Shown piece by piece: positions 21,701-29,054 of a DNA stretch of 64,000 nucleotides; the stretch's first letter is position 1; every line of letters begins with the position of its first letter. The notes under the pieces were generated by a model. It was not told the origin of the DNA. It saw only the letters and a list, made by a program, of their open reading frames with translations, and did not search any database. The DNA comes from Aldehydirespirator sp965220485 (GTDB lineage Bacteria > Actinomycetota > Acidimicrobiia > Acidimicrobiales > Aldehydirespiratoraceae). The position numbers and the translations under genes were made by a program. The stretch is taken from contig OZ244832.1 in NCBI GenBank assembly GCA_965220485.1, positions 3,968,001 through 4,032,000 on the forward strand, written 5' to 3'.

Positions 21701-21991
21701 GGCGGCGATGACGGTGTTCGAAACGCCTCGGCGCCCCTGTGCGGCCATCTCGGCCCCCCCGATGTGCTCAGCGAGGCTGTAGACGGTGTGGAAGGCCACG
21801 GCGGCGATTCCTCGGGTGCTGTCGTGCTCGCGTCGGCCGAGCGCCCGACGGGCGGCCAGCCCTACGTAGTGGCTGGGCACAACCACGGTCACCGGCGCGA
21901 GCGGATCACCTCCCTTGGCCCGCGCGACGGCCCGAGCCAGCGCCTCATGCGCGGGGGGCCCGTACGCCGTTGTCACGCAGTCGATCGCCAT
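18734..21991 (-). CDS. AddB-like inactivated helicase with PD-(D/E)XK nuclease domain
   Basis: A 1085-residue protein starting MAIDCVTTAYGPPAHEALARAV, with a long N-terminal region lacking a canonical Walker A, as in AddB (TVVVPSHYVGLAARRAL takes its place). The C-terminal nuclease begins AWAGCPHAYFMRHVLRVEP and continues with RIDVTDSGGLLVVDYKTGSARS (D...K active site). A cysteine pair, VSCPYCEPDG, near the end resembles the Fe-S cluster ligands of AddB/AdnA, together with the Cys in AGCPH; I see only three of the four expected cysteines. It is the first gene of an operon, with the helicase subunit overlapping its stop codon. Confidence 0.85.
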   Translation of the reverse strand: MAIDCVTTAYGPPAHEALARAVARAKGGDPLAPVTVVVPSHYVGLAARRALGRREHDSTRGIAAVAFHTVYSLAEHIGGAEMAAQGRRGVSNTVIAAAARTALRRDPGHFRGVETHPATERALTRAHRELSELAGNQLAALSQQSPRAADVVRIHKEVAAALEEDFSNEQQLARAAATAARTHPSETRRRLGPMIVFLPQSVTSSQAGLLRAVADVTDTTIIAGATGTDDADATVRASLQRLGADFDSVSHTGSEPRRPGDEVQAVSVSDADDEVRHAVRAVVDAARTGTPQGRCAIVYGVETPYARLIGDALDAAGIERCGATVRTVETSLLGRSLREMLALQDRGFSRRAVTAWLAGAPVSVKRPDSEAESPDGNPDDEDTADNGPASSRWLSAPSAAWEREARSARVDAGIDSWKERLERYAADCSADADRLQADEDQIWRGNQLRRKAERALELLAFVEELHRDLNPHPSPRTWADLANWCQHLVHKYLGGRHRRRWPDDERGMAEKVDRAISRLGDLDGTDDNPSPAAFRRALQLELESAPHRHGHLGTGVLVGPVSLTLGLELDLAVVCGMAEGTFPARRNDDALLPDRERRVVGQDLPARGDRSGDDHRAFLAVIAAAERSLLLYPRGDLRRAADRSPSRWLTEQTDRLEVVPSFVGGLRRTMFPAHEHEYDTRCLLDWHDKRGRDDDSTQADLIALPSVRQRVELRRGIELRRARLSRRLTRFDGNLAAGDLRGATLPRPTDGDQVTSASRLEAWAGCPHAYFMRHVLRVEPIDDADDDHRISPLERGSLVHRILERWLAEAIADGAVPAPGEPWPEQWRARLMAVGYEECDRLAARGLVGRQLYWSYDREQILADLNRFVAFDDAQRASHRSRPAAAELGFGMPRSPSGPVTIDIGNNRSLRVRGSIDRIDVTDSGGLLVVDYKTGSARSYERLDLDDPTLGGRRLQLVLYDLATRRLRDASDSADGYGAYWFVSSKGRFVEVGYPTNAARQPVLEAVSSVVDGIGSGLFPLHPEEPGWKPWVSCPYCEPDGMGTKDQWRDWQRKQRDPALTAYLDLVDPDRVRTQENARSEETGP

Positions 21992-22165
21992 GGATCGCAC
22001 CCTACGGCAGAGGTACGACAGCCGAGGGCACACTCCTGGTGGCACGGCGGAGCGCGCCGGTGATCATCGCCCCGACCGCAGAGACTACGACTCGCTGGCC
22101 GGTCAAGTGCAGGTCACCAGCACTCGAGCGCTGCGGGTCGCACGGAGGGTCCTGACTACAGTTGC

Positions 22166-23194
22166 GTGACTGAAGCGACGGTTGAGGGAGGGCTGCAAGT
22201 GACGCTCTCGGCGGGAGTGGCGTCTCGGGTGCCGCTGGTCGATCTGTCGGGCGCGTTCGAGCCCGGGCCGCGCCGCGACACCGCTGTGGATACGGTCCGG
22301 CGGGCCTGCGAGGACGTGGGCTTCCTGGTGATCACAGGCCACGGTGTGGCCGACGAGGTCGTGAAGAGGGTCGATGCCGCCTCGCGCTGGCTGTTCGCAC
22401 TGCCGCACGACGAGAAGATGGCCTGGGCCCGCCAGGCCGACAATCTGCGGGGTTACGTGCCGTTGAAGAGTTCGGCTCTGGCGCTGGCCCACGACGAGGT
22501 GACCCCGCCCGATCTGTGCGAGCTGTACACAGTCAGCCGTTTCGACGATCCCGAGGCTGCCGTCCGGGCCGGTTTCCGTGAAGGGCGTGAGGGCTTCTTC
22601 GCGCCCAACGTGTGGCCCGATCCTGAGCGGGTGCCGGACTTCAAGGAAGCGCTCAGTGACTGCTACGCCGTGTTGGAGGACCTGGCGGCCAGGCTGATGC
22701 GGCTCATGGCGCTGGCGCTGGATTTGGACGAGCACTGGTTCGACGACAAGATCGCCGAGCACATCACCGGCCTCGCCGTCCTGCACTATCCGGCCCTGGA
22801 GGAGCCGCCGCTCGCGGGCCAGTACCGGCGAGGGCCGCACTCGGACTGGGGCAGCCTGACGATCCTGTACCACGACGGCCAGCCGGGGCTGCAGATCCTG
22901 TCGCCCGACGGCGATTGGGAGGACGTGCCCGCCGTAACGGGATCCTTCGTGGTGAACCTCGGCGATCTGATGGCCGCATGGACCAACGACCGCTGGGTGT
23001 CAACGCTTCACCGGGTGATCGTGCCCGAGGGTGTGACGGGTGATCGGATCTCGGTCGCCTTCTTCCATCAGCCGACTTACGACGCTCTCATCGAGTGCAT
23101 CCCGACATGCACGTCACCCGACGATCCGCCCAGACACGATCCGGTGACCTCGGGGGAGTGGATCCGCACGATGATCGAGAAGACCACCTACTGA
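22166..23194 (+). CDS. Fe(II)/2-oxoglutarate-dependent dioxygenase, isopenicillin-N-synthase-like
   Basis: A 342-residue oxidoreductase with GTG start at 22166. The N-terminal DIOX_N region (VPLVDLSGAFEPG...DVGFLVITGHGVADEVV) is followed by the 2OG-FeII_Oxy core. Iron ligands are H and D in GPHSDWGSLTILYHD and the distal H in STLHRVIVPEG; the 2-oxoglutarate arginine is probably in GDRISVAFF. It is cytoplasmic and the substrate is not inferable. It stands alone between divergent AddB and a convergent PPOX gene. Alternative readings such as gibberellin-oxidase-like or ethylene-forming-enzyme-like are family resemblances only. Confidence 0.9.
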   Translation: MTEATVEGGLQVTLSAGVASRVPLVDLSGAFEPGPRRDTAVDTVRRACEDVGFLVITGHGVADEVVKRVDAASRWLFALPHDEKMAWARQADNLRGYVPLKSSALALAHDEVTPPDLCELYTVSRFDDPEAAVRAGFREGREGFFAPNVWPDPERVPDFKEALSDCYAVLEDLAARLMRLMALALDLDEHWFDDKIAEHITGLAVLHYPALEEPPLAGQYRRGPHSDWGSLTILYHDGQPGLQILSPDGDWEDVPAVTGSFVVNLGDLMAAWTNDRWVSTLHRVIVPEGVTGDRISVAFFHQPTYDALIECIPTCTSPDDPPRHDPVTSGEWIRTMIEKTTY

Positions 23195-23245
23195 GCGAGG
23201 CCGCCTCACATCCGGGCTGACGTCGGCTGGTGCGACTCCGTCTCG

Positions 23246-23280
23246 TCGCGAAAACTTGTCATATGGACAGGTTTCCGCGA
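23246..23280 (-). terminator. Strong hairpin downstream of the PPOX gene
   Basis: Arms 23246-23260 and 23266-23280 form a 15-bp stem with a 5-base loop. On the minus strand all pairs form, counting two G-U wobbles; on the plus strand two positions mismatch. It lies about 47 bp past the PPOX stop, between convergent genes, so a terminator for the minus-strand transcript is likely. There is no long U tract. Confidence 0.65.
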
Positions 23281-23326
23281 CCAGTTGGTCTCAGCGACCC
23301 GGTCGTCGCCGTGTGTGGCTCGACGC

Positions 23327-23758
23327 TCAGTTCCAGTCCGAGATGCCGTCGAAGCCGGCAACGCTGGAAGGCCGAAGTCGTACCAGGCACTCTCCAGGCA
23401 CCCCGTTGCGGGCGCCGTAGGCCTGGGCCTCCTCCGCGCCCATGTAGCGGCCGCCGATGAGGGTGGCGACCCGCAGCAGCTCGTCGGGATCCTCGGTGAT
23501 CTCGACGGTGCCGTCCACCTTCACGAATGCGTAGGGCGGCTCCTCGATGTCGACCACCAGCGAGATGCGGGGGTCCCGCTGCATGGCTCGTGACTTGCCG
23601 GCGGTGGCGCTGGTGTTGAACAGCACGTCGCCGTCCTCGACGATGAACCAGATTGGTGCCACATGAGGCCGGCCGTCGGAGGCGACCCACGCCACCTTGG
23701 CGGTGCGGGTGCCGGTGGCGAGGAACTCCAGCGCCTCCTCTGTGGTCATCACTCTCAT
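23327..23758 (-). CDS. PPOX-class (pyridoxamine 5'-phosphate oxidase-like) flavin/F420 oxidoreductase
   Basis: About 143 residues, starting at ATG 23758 (MRVMTTEEALEFLATGTRTAKVAWVASDGRPHVAPIWFIVEDGDVLF). This is a single split-barrel domain that binds FMN or coenzyme F420. The pattern VAWVASDGRPHVAPIWF, then DPRISLVVD and ECLVRLRPSSV, is typical of actinobacterial F420-type PPOX proteins. These reduce or oxidise small aromatic or biliverdin-like molecules using F420, supporting an actinobacterial host. An alternative ATG three codons later (23749) cannot be excluded. The long upstream open frame only translates repeat sequence and is not part of the gene. Confidence 0.88.
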   Translation of the reverse strand: MRVMTTEEALEFLATGTRTAKVAWVASDGRPHVAPIWFIVEDGDVLFNTSATAGKSRAMQRDPRISLVVDIEEPPYAFVKVDGTVEITEDPDELLRVATLIGGRYMGAEEAQAYGARNGVPGECLVRLRPSSVAGFDGISDWN

Positions 23759-23779
23759 GGCCGCTCCCGCTTCCCAGCA

Positions 23780-23889
23780 GGCGCACAGTACCAGCCGCCA
23801 GAGCACGCTGTGGCCGCTCATCGAGCGCCTCGACGAGGTCGCCCGCAAGGTCGGCGCACAGTACCAGCCGCCAGAGCGCGCTGTGGCCG
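23780..23889 (+). repeat. 37-bp direct repeat, two copies, period 73 bp
   Basis: Bases 23780-23816 and 23853-23889 share 36 of 37 positions, starting GGCGCACAGTACCAGCCGCC and ending CGCTGTGGCCG. Outer parts of the unit (GCACAG and CTGTGG) are partly complementary, so each copy could form a small hairpin. It lies in the divergent gap between the PPOX gene and the amidohydrolase. Confidence 0.9.
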
Positions 23890-24022
23890 AGCCCACGGCA
23901 AGGGGCAGCGGCACGCCTGCAGGCACAGCGCCGGAAGATCGAACAGGCAGCGGTGCTGGCATGAAGGCCGTACCACCGACTCGGTCCAGAGCCGAGTGAC
24001 AGCCGGACCGTAGGCTCGCAGC

Positions 24023-25228
24023 ATGAGCCGGGGACTGTTGATCCGCAACGTCCGGCCGTGGGCCCACCTACCCGACGATACGCCCGTCGACATCCTGTGC
24101 GTCGACGGTCGCATCCGGGCGATCGGCCTCGACCCGGCCGTCCCCCAACTCCACGCGCTCGTCGAGGTCGATGGCCGCGGCGGGGTTGCCCTGCCTGGGC
24201 TTGTCGATGCTCACACCCATCTCGACTCCAGCCGGCTCGGCCTTCCTTTCCGACCCCACAGCGCGGGCGAGGGCCTGATCGAGCTCATCGAGAACGACCG
24301 CAGGAACTGGCGGCAGGCCGGTGCCAGCGTGGCCGACCGGGCGACGCTCACGGCCGCGAGGATGATCGAGTACGGCGTCACCCGCATCCGGAGTCATGCC
24401 CAGATCGACACCGACTGCCGACTTGAGCGCCTCGATGGGGTAGTGGCTGCCCGCGAGGCCCACCGCGGCCGTGCCGACATCGAGATCGTGGCCTTCCCCC
24501 AGTCCGGGATCCTGCGCGATCCGGGAACCCTCGATCTGCTCGACGCGGCACTCGCGGACGGCGCCGACCTCATCGGCGGTATCGACCCTGCCGGCGTCGA
24601 CCGGGATCCGGTGCGCCATCTGGGCGACGTGTTCGGGTTGGCCGAGCGGCACCAGCGGGGCATCGACATACACCTGCACGACCGTGGCGAGCTCGGCGCA
24701 TTCCAGCTTGAGCTGATCTGCGAGCGAGCTATAGCGACCGGGATGCAGGGACACGTGACGCTCAGCCACTGCTTCGCCCTGGCCACCGTGAGCGAGCCCC
24801 GCCAACGCCAGTTGATCGAGTCCCTGGCCGACGCCGACGTGGCCGTCGTCACCGTGGTGCCCGGGTCGGTGACCCCGTTGCCCATGGCGGCTCTGCTCGA
24901 GGCTGGCGTCCGTCTCGGCCTCGGCCAGGACGGGATCCAGGGATTCTGGTCGCCCTACGGCAACGGCGACCTACTCGACCGCGCCTGGCAGCTCGCTTAC
25001 GGCAACGGGTTCCGGCACGACGATCGCATCGAGGAGTGCGTCTCGGTGGCCACATCCGGCGGCGCTGGAGTCATGGGCGTCGCCGACCACGGGCTGGAAA
25101 TCGGCGCGTTGGCTGACCTGCTCGTGATCCCGGGCGACACGACCACCGCCGCCGTCAGGGACCGCTCCCCCCGCACACTCGTGGTGCGACACGGTGTCGT
25201 CGTCGCTGAGGCTGGACAACTGCGCTGA
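24023..25228 (+). CDS. Amidohydrolase, cytosine deaminase-like (metal-dependent hydrolase)
   Basis: A 401-residue amidohydrolase-superfamily protein starting MSRGLLIRNVRPWAHLPDDTPVDIL. The first metal motif is LVDAHTHLDSSRLG (HxH), a further histidine pair is in GIDIHLHDRG, HVTLSHCF supplies another ligand, and the late aspartate is in RLGLGQDGIQGFWSPYGNGDLLDRAW, a region typical of CodA-like cytosine or isoguanine deaminases. The C-terminal composite beta-sandwich (LEIGALADLLVIPGDTTTAAVRDRSPRTLVVRHGVVV) is complete. It likely hydrolyses or deaminates a cyclic nitrogen compound. It precedes a ring-hydroxylating oxygenase on the same strand, but the gap of about 230 bp argues for separate control. 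Confidence 0.85.
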   Translation: MSRGLLIRNVRPWAHLPDDTPVDILCVDGRIRAIGLDPAVPQLHALVEVDGRGGVALPGLVDAHTHLDSSRLGLPFRPHSAGEGLIELIENDRRNWRQAGASVADRATLTAARMIEYGVTRIRSHAQIDTDCRLERLDGVVAAREAHRGRADIEIVAFPQSGILRDPGTLDLLDAALADGADLIGGIDPAGVDRDPVRHLGDVFGLAERHQRGIDIHLHDRGELGAFQLELICERAIATGMQGHVTLSHCFALATVSEPRQRQLIESLADADVAVVTVVPGSVTPLPMAALLEAGVRLGLGQDGIQGFWSPYGNGDLLDRAWQLAYGNGFRHDDRIEECVSVATSGGAGVMGVADHGLEIGALADLLVIPGDTTTAAVRDRSPRTLVVRHGVVVAEAGQLR

Positions 25229-25275
25229 GAGCATGCGCGGGTAGGTGATGCCGCCTCGCGGCGCAGCGTTGTGTC

Positions 25276-25380
25276 TCCCGCTCTTGTTCGCTGCGCTCAC
25301 GGGCCGGTCGGGCCACGGCCTCGCTGAGCGCCTCGCCAAATCGCGGCGTGACTCCCGCCTACCCGCTCGGCCTCTGAGCC
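25276..25380 (+). repeat. Copy 2 of the ~105-bp interspersed element
   Basis: Begins TCCCGCTCTTGTTCGCT and ends CCGCTCGGCCTCTGAGCC. The first ~50 bp match copies 1 and 3; the middle ~35 bp diverge. It lies between the amidohydrolase stop and the Rieske oxygenase start; the rest of that gap shows nothing else. Confidence 0.85.
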
Positions 25381-25461
25381 GCCGGGAGCGGCCCGCCTGC
25401 CGCTGCTACTGTGCGTGAGGCTCTTCGAGCCGGGAGCGGCAGCGTCAGCCGGGGGTGACCG

Positions 25462-26620
25462 ATGACCGAAGCCTCCGTCGAGCAAAGCGTGCGGGTGATG
25501 CCGCGCAACCCCGAGACCGACGGCTTGGTGCCCGACCCGGTGCCCAGCAATCTCCTCCAGCCCTGGGAGGTGTGGGGGCAGGACCGGTTCGACTTGGAGA
25601 TGATCCGAATCTTCGCCCGCTCATGGTTGTGGCTGGGCGACCTCGAGGATCTCCAGCAACCGGGCGACTTCATCACCGGCACCATCGGGCAGCAGAGCGT
25701 CATCGTCATCCGCCAGCAGGACGGCACCGTCAAGGGGTTTCTCAACAACTGCCGCCACCGGGCGTCGGGCCTGGCCTTCGAGCCGGCCGGGAACTGCGGC
25801 AAGTCGCTGACCTGCCCGTACCACAACTGGGCCTACTCCATCGACGGCGCCCTGATCGGCATTCCCGACCGCAAACGCATGTACCCCGACGGCATCGATG
25901 TGGAGGACTACGGACTGGTGCCGATCCGGATAGCGGTCGGTTGGGGCAAGGTCGTGTTCGGTTGCCTCTCCCGCAAGGCGCCGCCGTTCGAGGAGTGGGT
26001 CGCGCCGATCATGGATCGGTGGAACCGCTACAACATCCACCGGATGCGGCGGTTCGATCGCACCCTGTCGGTCAGCTATCCCATCAATTTGGAAGCTGTT
26101 CGCCGAGAACACCAACGACGACCTCCATGTCCGGTTCGTGCACAACCGGCTGAACGAGATCCGACATCAGCTCGACACGCAGATCTTCCAGGAGCTGTGG
26201 GCCTCGCGGGGCTACAAGCCGCACAACGCCAAGGACGATCCGTCGGGCGGGCGCGACGACCTCGACGACATGGACTTGAAGGGGCACTACGCGGAGTTCA
26301 TCTACCCGAACCTCGTGGCCCTGACTTTTCCCACCCAGCTGTGGCTGGTGCGCTGCGATCCACTGGGGCCGGCGGGGATGCGCCTCTTCTCGCGCATCTA
26401 CGGGCTCGACACCAGCGCTGAGGTACAGGACGCCGCATTCGAGCACTTGGAGCAGACGAACCTGGAAGACACTGAGATGCTCCAGATACTGATGGACAAC
26501 CTGCGATCACCGTTCGCCCGGGCGGGACCGGCGTCGACTTGGGAGGTGCGGGCCACCCACCTGTGGGAGACGTTTCGCGGCCTGCTCGACACCCCGCTCG
26601 CCCCCGACGAGTTCGCGTGA
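25462..26620 (+). pseudogene. Aromatic ring-hydroxylating (Rieske) dioxygenase alpha subunit, frameshifted
   Basis: ATG 25462 begins an intact Rieske domain: NCRHRASGLAFEP...LTCPYHNWAYSIDG supplies the Cys-His ligands of the 2Fe-2S cluster. At about 26089-26092 one extra T (AATTTGG where AATTGG would keep the frame) moves the frame. Removing it restores YPINWKLFAENTNDDLHVRFVHNRLNEIRHQL, which carries the mononuclear iron ligands, and reading continues to the stop at 26618-26620, about 385 residues in all. In the uncorrected frame the protein runs into unrelated sequence. Such enzymes need a reductase/ferredoxin partner, which is not in this window. The lesion may be real or a sequencing error. 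Confidence 0.85.
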
Positions 26621-26732
26621 CGCGGTAGGGCGCATCGTCTCGCCGCCGGAGCGCTGGCCCTCTACGGCGGCGCCGCGCACACCAGTCCAGTTGTCGCAGT
26701 AGGGCGCATCGTCTCGCCGCCGGAGCGCCGGC
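26621..26732 (+). repeat. ~38-bp direct repeat, two copies, period 74 bp
   Basis: Bases 26621-26658 and 26695-26732 are nearly identical; the shared core begins GTAGGGCGCATCGTCTCGCC and ends GGAGCGCYGGC. It fills the short convergent gap between the Rieske oxygenase and the Nudix-DUF1445 gene. On the minus strand the core GCGCTCCGGCGGC resembles GCGCTCTGGCGGC of the repeat at 23.8 kb. Confidence 0.9.
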
Positions 26733-26762
26733 ACCGCATCTTCGGTGACCGCCGCGGTCGCG

Positions 26763-28016
26763 CTAGCAGCGGAGGTCGGTGATGAACATGTGGCCGGGCT
26801 CGTGGGTGATGGCGATCTCGGGACGGGCATTGGCTATGGCCAGCTGCGGGGTGACTCCGCACGCCCAGAACATCGGCACGTCGCCTTGATGGATGTCCAC
26901 GGGGTCGCCGAAGTCGGGGGCGTTCAGATCGCCGATGCCGAGCGCAGCGGGGTCCCCGACATGGATCGGGCCGCCGTGGGCCTGCGGGTAGGCCTCGGTG
27001 ATCCGGCGGGCCTGCTCGACCATGTCAGCGGGCATGGGCCGCATCGACACCACCAGCGGGCCGGCGAAGTCCCCAGCGGGGGCGCACTGGCGATCGGTGA
27101 TGTACATGGGCACGTTGCAACCCTGCTCGATGTGCCGCACCGGCAGCCCGGACCGCACGAGGGCCGCCTCGAAGCTGAAGCTGCACCCCAGCAGCACCGA
27201 CACCAGGTCGTCGCGCCACCAGGCGGTGGCGTCGGTGGCCGAGTGGGTGTGGACACCGTCGACGAACAACCGGTAGCGGGGCACATCGGTGCACAGGTCG
27301 CTGCCCGGCGCGGTGCGCACTGCCTCCGTGCCCTGCTCCACCACTTCCACGATGGGGCACGGCTTGGGATTGCGGCCCGAGAATGCCACGAAGTCGGAGG
27401 CCACAGCTCGGGGCAACACCACAAGATTGGCCTGCACACAGCCCGGTGCCAGATGGGCCGTAGGCCCGGTGTGCTCCCCAGCCCGTATCGCCAACCGCGC
27501 CCGCCGCGCCGAGACCGCTCGGGTGGTATCGCACGTCTCAGCGCCGTCGCCTTCGAGGACCTCGGCCAAGGCATCGAGTAGCGGCAACTGGCCCTTGTGC
27601 AGCCTCGTTCGAGCCAGATCGATCGTCCACCAGGCCGCCTTGTCCACCTCCGGGTACTCGCGGACCTGGCCCGAGCCCGGTGGCCACTCGAGTTCGAAGG
27701 TGTTGCTGACCACATGAGTGGCGTCGAAGTCCGCCTCGAGCACCCATGCGCTGATCCGTTTGCGGCTGGCCGGGCCGAACTCACCGAGGAAGAGCCTCGA
27801 CCCGTCCGGCGGCGGAGATCCCAACTCCTCCTCGAACTCCCGGAGGGCCACGGTCTCGGCGTCTTCGCCCTCGACGTACTCGCCCTTGGGGATCGACCAG
27901 GCGTGGGCATCCTTGTTGGCCCAGAACGGCCCACCGGGATGCACCAGCAGCACTTCGATCTCACCGTCGGCGTTCCGCCGGTGAAGTATCAACCCGGCGC
28001 TCCTTTTGCTTGCCAT
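26763..28016 (-). CDS. Fusion of a Nudix hydrolase with a DUF1445 (D-glutamate cyclase-like) domain
   Basis: A 417-residue protein from ATG 28016 (MASKRSAGLILHRRNADGEIEVLLVHPGGPFW). Residues 1 to about 155 are a Nudix domain with the box GEYVEGEDAETVALREFEEELGS, matching GX5EX7REUXEEXGU except for S at the last position. From about residue 160 (VSARRARLAIRAGEHTGPTAHLAPGCVQANLVVLP) the protein is a complete DUF1445/COG4336 domain, including NPKPCPIVEV, TDVPRYRLFVDG and GDVPMFWACGVTPQ. No stop or start separates the halves. Nudix enzymes hydrolyse nucleoside-diphosphate derivatives; the mammalian DUF1445 homologue is a D-glutamate cyclase and bacterial ones are annotated as hydro-lyases. A longer start at 28055 is possible. 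Confidence 0.85.
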   Translation of the reverse strand: MASKRSAGLILHRRNADGEIEVLLVHPGGPFWANKDAHAWSIPKGEYVEGEDAETVALREFEEELGSPPPDGSRLFLGEFGPASRKRISAWVLEADFDATHVVSNTFELEWPPGSGQVREYPEVDKAAWWTIDLARTRLHKGQLPLLDALAEVLEGDGAETCDTTRAVSARRARLAIRAGEHTGPTAHLAPGCVQANLVVLPRAVASDFVAFSGRNPKPCPIVEVVEQGTEAVRTAPGSDLCTDVPRYRLFVDGVHTHSATDATAWWRDDLVSVLLGCSFSFEAALVRSGLPVRHIEQGCNVPMYITDRQCAPAGDFAGPLVVSMRPMPADMVEQARRITEAYPQAHGGPIHVGDPAALGIGDLNAPDFGDPVDIHQGDVPMFWACGVTPQLAIANARPEIAITHEPGHMFITDLRC

Positions 28017-28118
28017 TGCGTGCTGCGATTCCGTAGGCAGACCGACGGCGGTCATGCGAGTCGATTCTAGAGCGAGCGCGGAATCGGACGAGAGCCCGTC
28101 GCGTCGCAGCGGTGTCAA

Positions 28119-28223
28119 TCCCGCTCTTGTTCGCTTCGCTCACGGGCCGCTCGGGCCACGGCCTCGCTGCACGGCTCACGGATCTTGTCCACTGATTGCG
28201 GCCCATCCGCTCGGCCTCTGCGC
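28119..28223 (+). repeat. Copy 3 of the ~105-bp interspersed element
   Basis: Begins TCCCGCTCTTGTTCGCT and ends CCGCTCGGCCTCTGCGCC. It shares CTCACGGATC and GTCCACTG with copy 1 (5618-5720) and lies in the divergent gap between the Nudix-DUF1445 gene and the cupin gene. Confidence 0.85.
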
Positions 28224-28310
28224 CTCGTGTGCAAGCCGGGAGGCCCGGCGAAAGCACGGAGAGACTCCCCGACAATACGCTGCATATGAGGGTCCAGCCG
28301 AGAGGGAGCC

Positions 28311-28916
28311 ATGAGCGATCAGGACCGGGCAGCCGAGAGAGCCGCAGCGGTGGCCGACGCCATGGAAGACATCGCCAAGATCGACGCCCACGGCCGCGAG
28401 CACGGGGGAATCGACCGGGCCGGCCTGGAGCGCATCAAGGAGCGGCTGCTGCAACTGGCCGAGCGTGAGGACCTCTTCAGTGACGAGGACTTCCCCCCTC
28501 CGGACACTCCCGGGACGTCGTTCAGCTACCGGATCGCGCAGAACGACGAGGACGAGTTGGCGCTGTACGTCCAGTGCGTGGGCGACGGAACGTCGGCACC
28601 GCCGCATGAGCACAGGACCTGGGCGGTGATCGTGGGGATGGGGGGCCAGGAGCTGAACCGCCTGTACGGCCCCTGCGCAGGCGGAGGCGAGCCGCAGGTG
28701 CGGCGCGAGGTGATGGTCGAGCGGGGCACCGGCGTGGCGATGCTCCGCGATGACGTGCACTCGATCCACATCGAGGGCCCGGCGACCAACTTCCACTGCT
28801 ACGGCCTCGCCCTCGAACGGCTCACCGGCCGCCTGTTCTGGCACGCCCGAAGCGGCCAGTGGCGGGTCTACGACGACGACAGCCAGATAGTCGAAGCCCG
28901 CCCCGGCCGGGCGTAG
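28311..28916 (+). CDS. Cysteine dioxygenase-like cupin protein (COG5553 type)
   Basis: A 201-residue single-domain cupin, starting MSDQDRAAERAAAVADAMEDI after a GAGGGAGCC ribosome site. Metal ligands are the two histidines in PPHEHRTWAVIVGMGGQELNRLYGP (HxH, with a downstream Glu) and the His in DDVHSIHIEG. A second histidine cluster is FHCYGLALERL. The family includes cysteine dioxygenases and related thiol dioxygenases acting in the cytoplasm; the exact substrate is open. A close paralogue lies at 41419-41982, where the equivalent start codon is lost. It is followed directly by a RelE-like remnant. Confidence 0.85.
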   Translation: MSDQDRAAERAAAVADAMEDIAKIDAHGREHGGIDRAGLERIKERLLQLAEREDLFSDEDFPPPDTPGTSFSYRIAQNDEDELALYVQCVGDGTSAPPHEHRTWAVIVGMGGQELNRLYGPCAGGGEPQVRREVMVERGTGVAMLRDDVHSIHIEGPATNFHCYGLALERLTGRLFWHARSGQWRVYDDDSQIVEARPGRA

Positions 28917-28931
28917 CTGCCACTAGCGCCA

Positions 28932-29040
28932 ATGCCGCGTCGGCGCGATCGCGTCGCTCCGCCACCGCGCCCCGGCGGATGGGACATTCGCTTTGCCGAC
29001 CATGCCTCCGCGAAGGGATGGGAGCAGGTCTGCCGTGAGC
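28932..29040 (+). pseudogene. Remnant of a RelE-like toxin gene (copy 1, 5' end only)
   Basis: The ATG at 28932 opens MPRRRDRVAPPPRPGGWDIRF and then ADHASAKGWEQVCREL, the N-terminus I recognise from actinobacterial RelE-like toxins (about 120 residues when intact). The similarity stops near 29040; beyond it lies the 3' end of the convergent DUF4143 gene. A second remnant ending at the same position is at 43771. Family recognition is from memory and not certain. Confidence 0.55.
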
Positions 29041-29054
29041 TGGCTGGAGCGTTG

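Noticed and set aside
22046..22165. Gene in the AddB/dioxygenase gap
   Set aside because: Short frames here have no ribosome site or family resemblance; it is the divergent promoter region.
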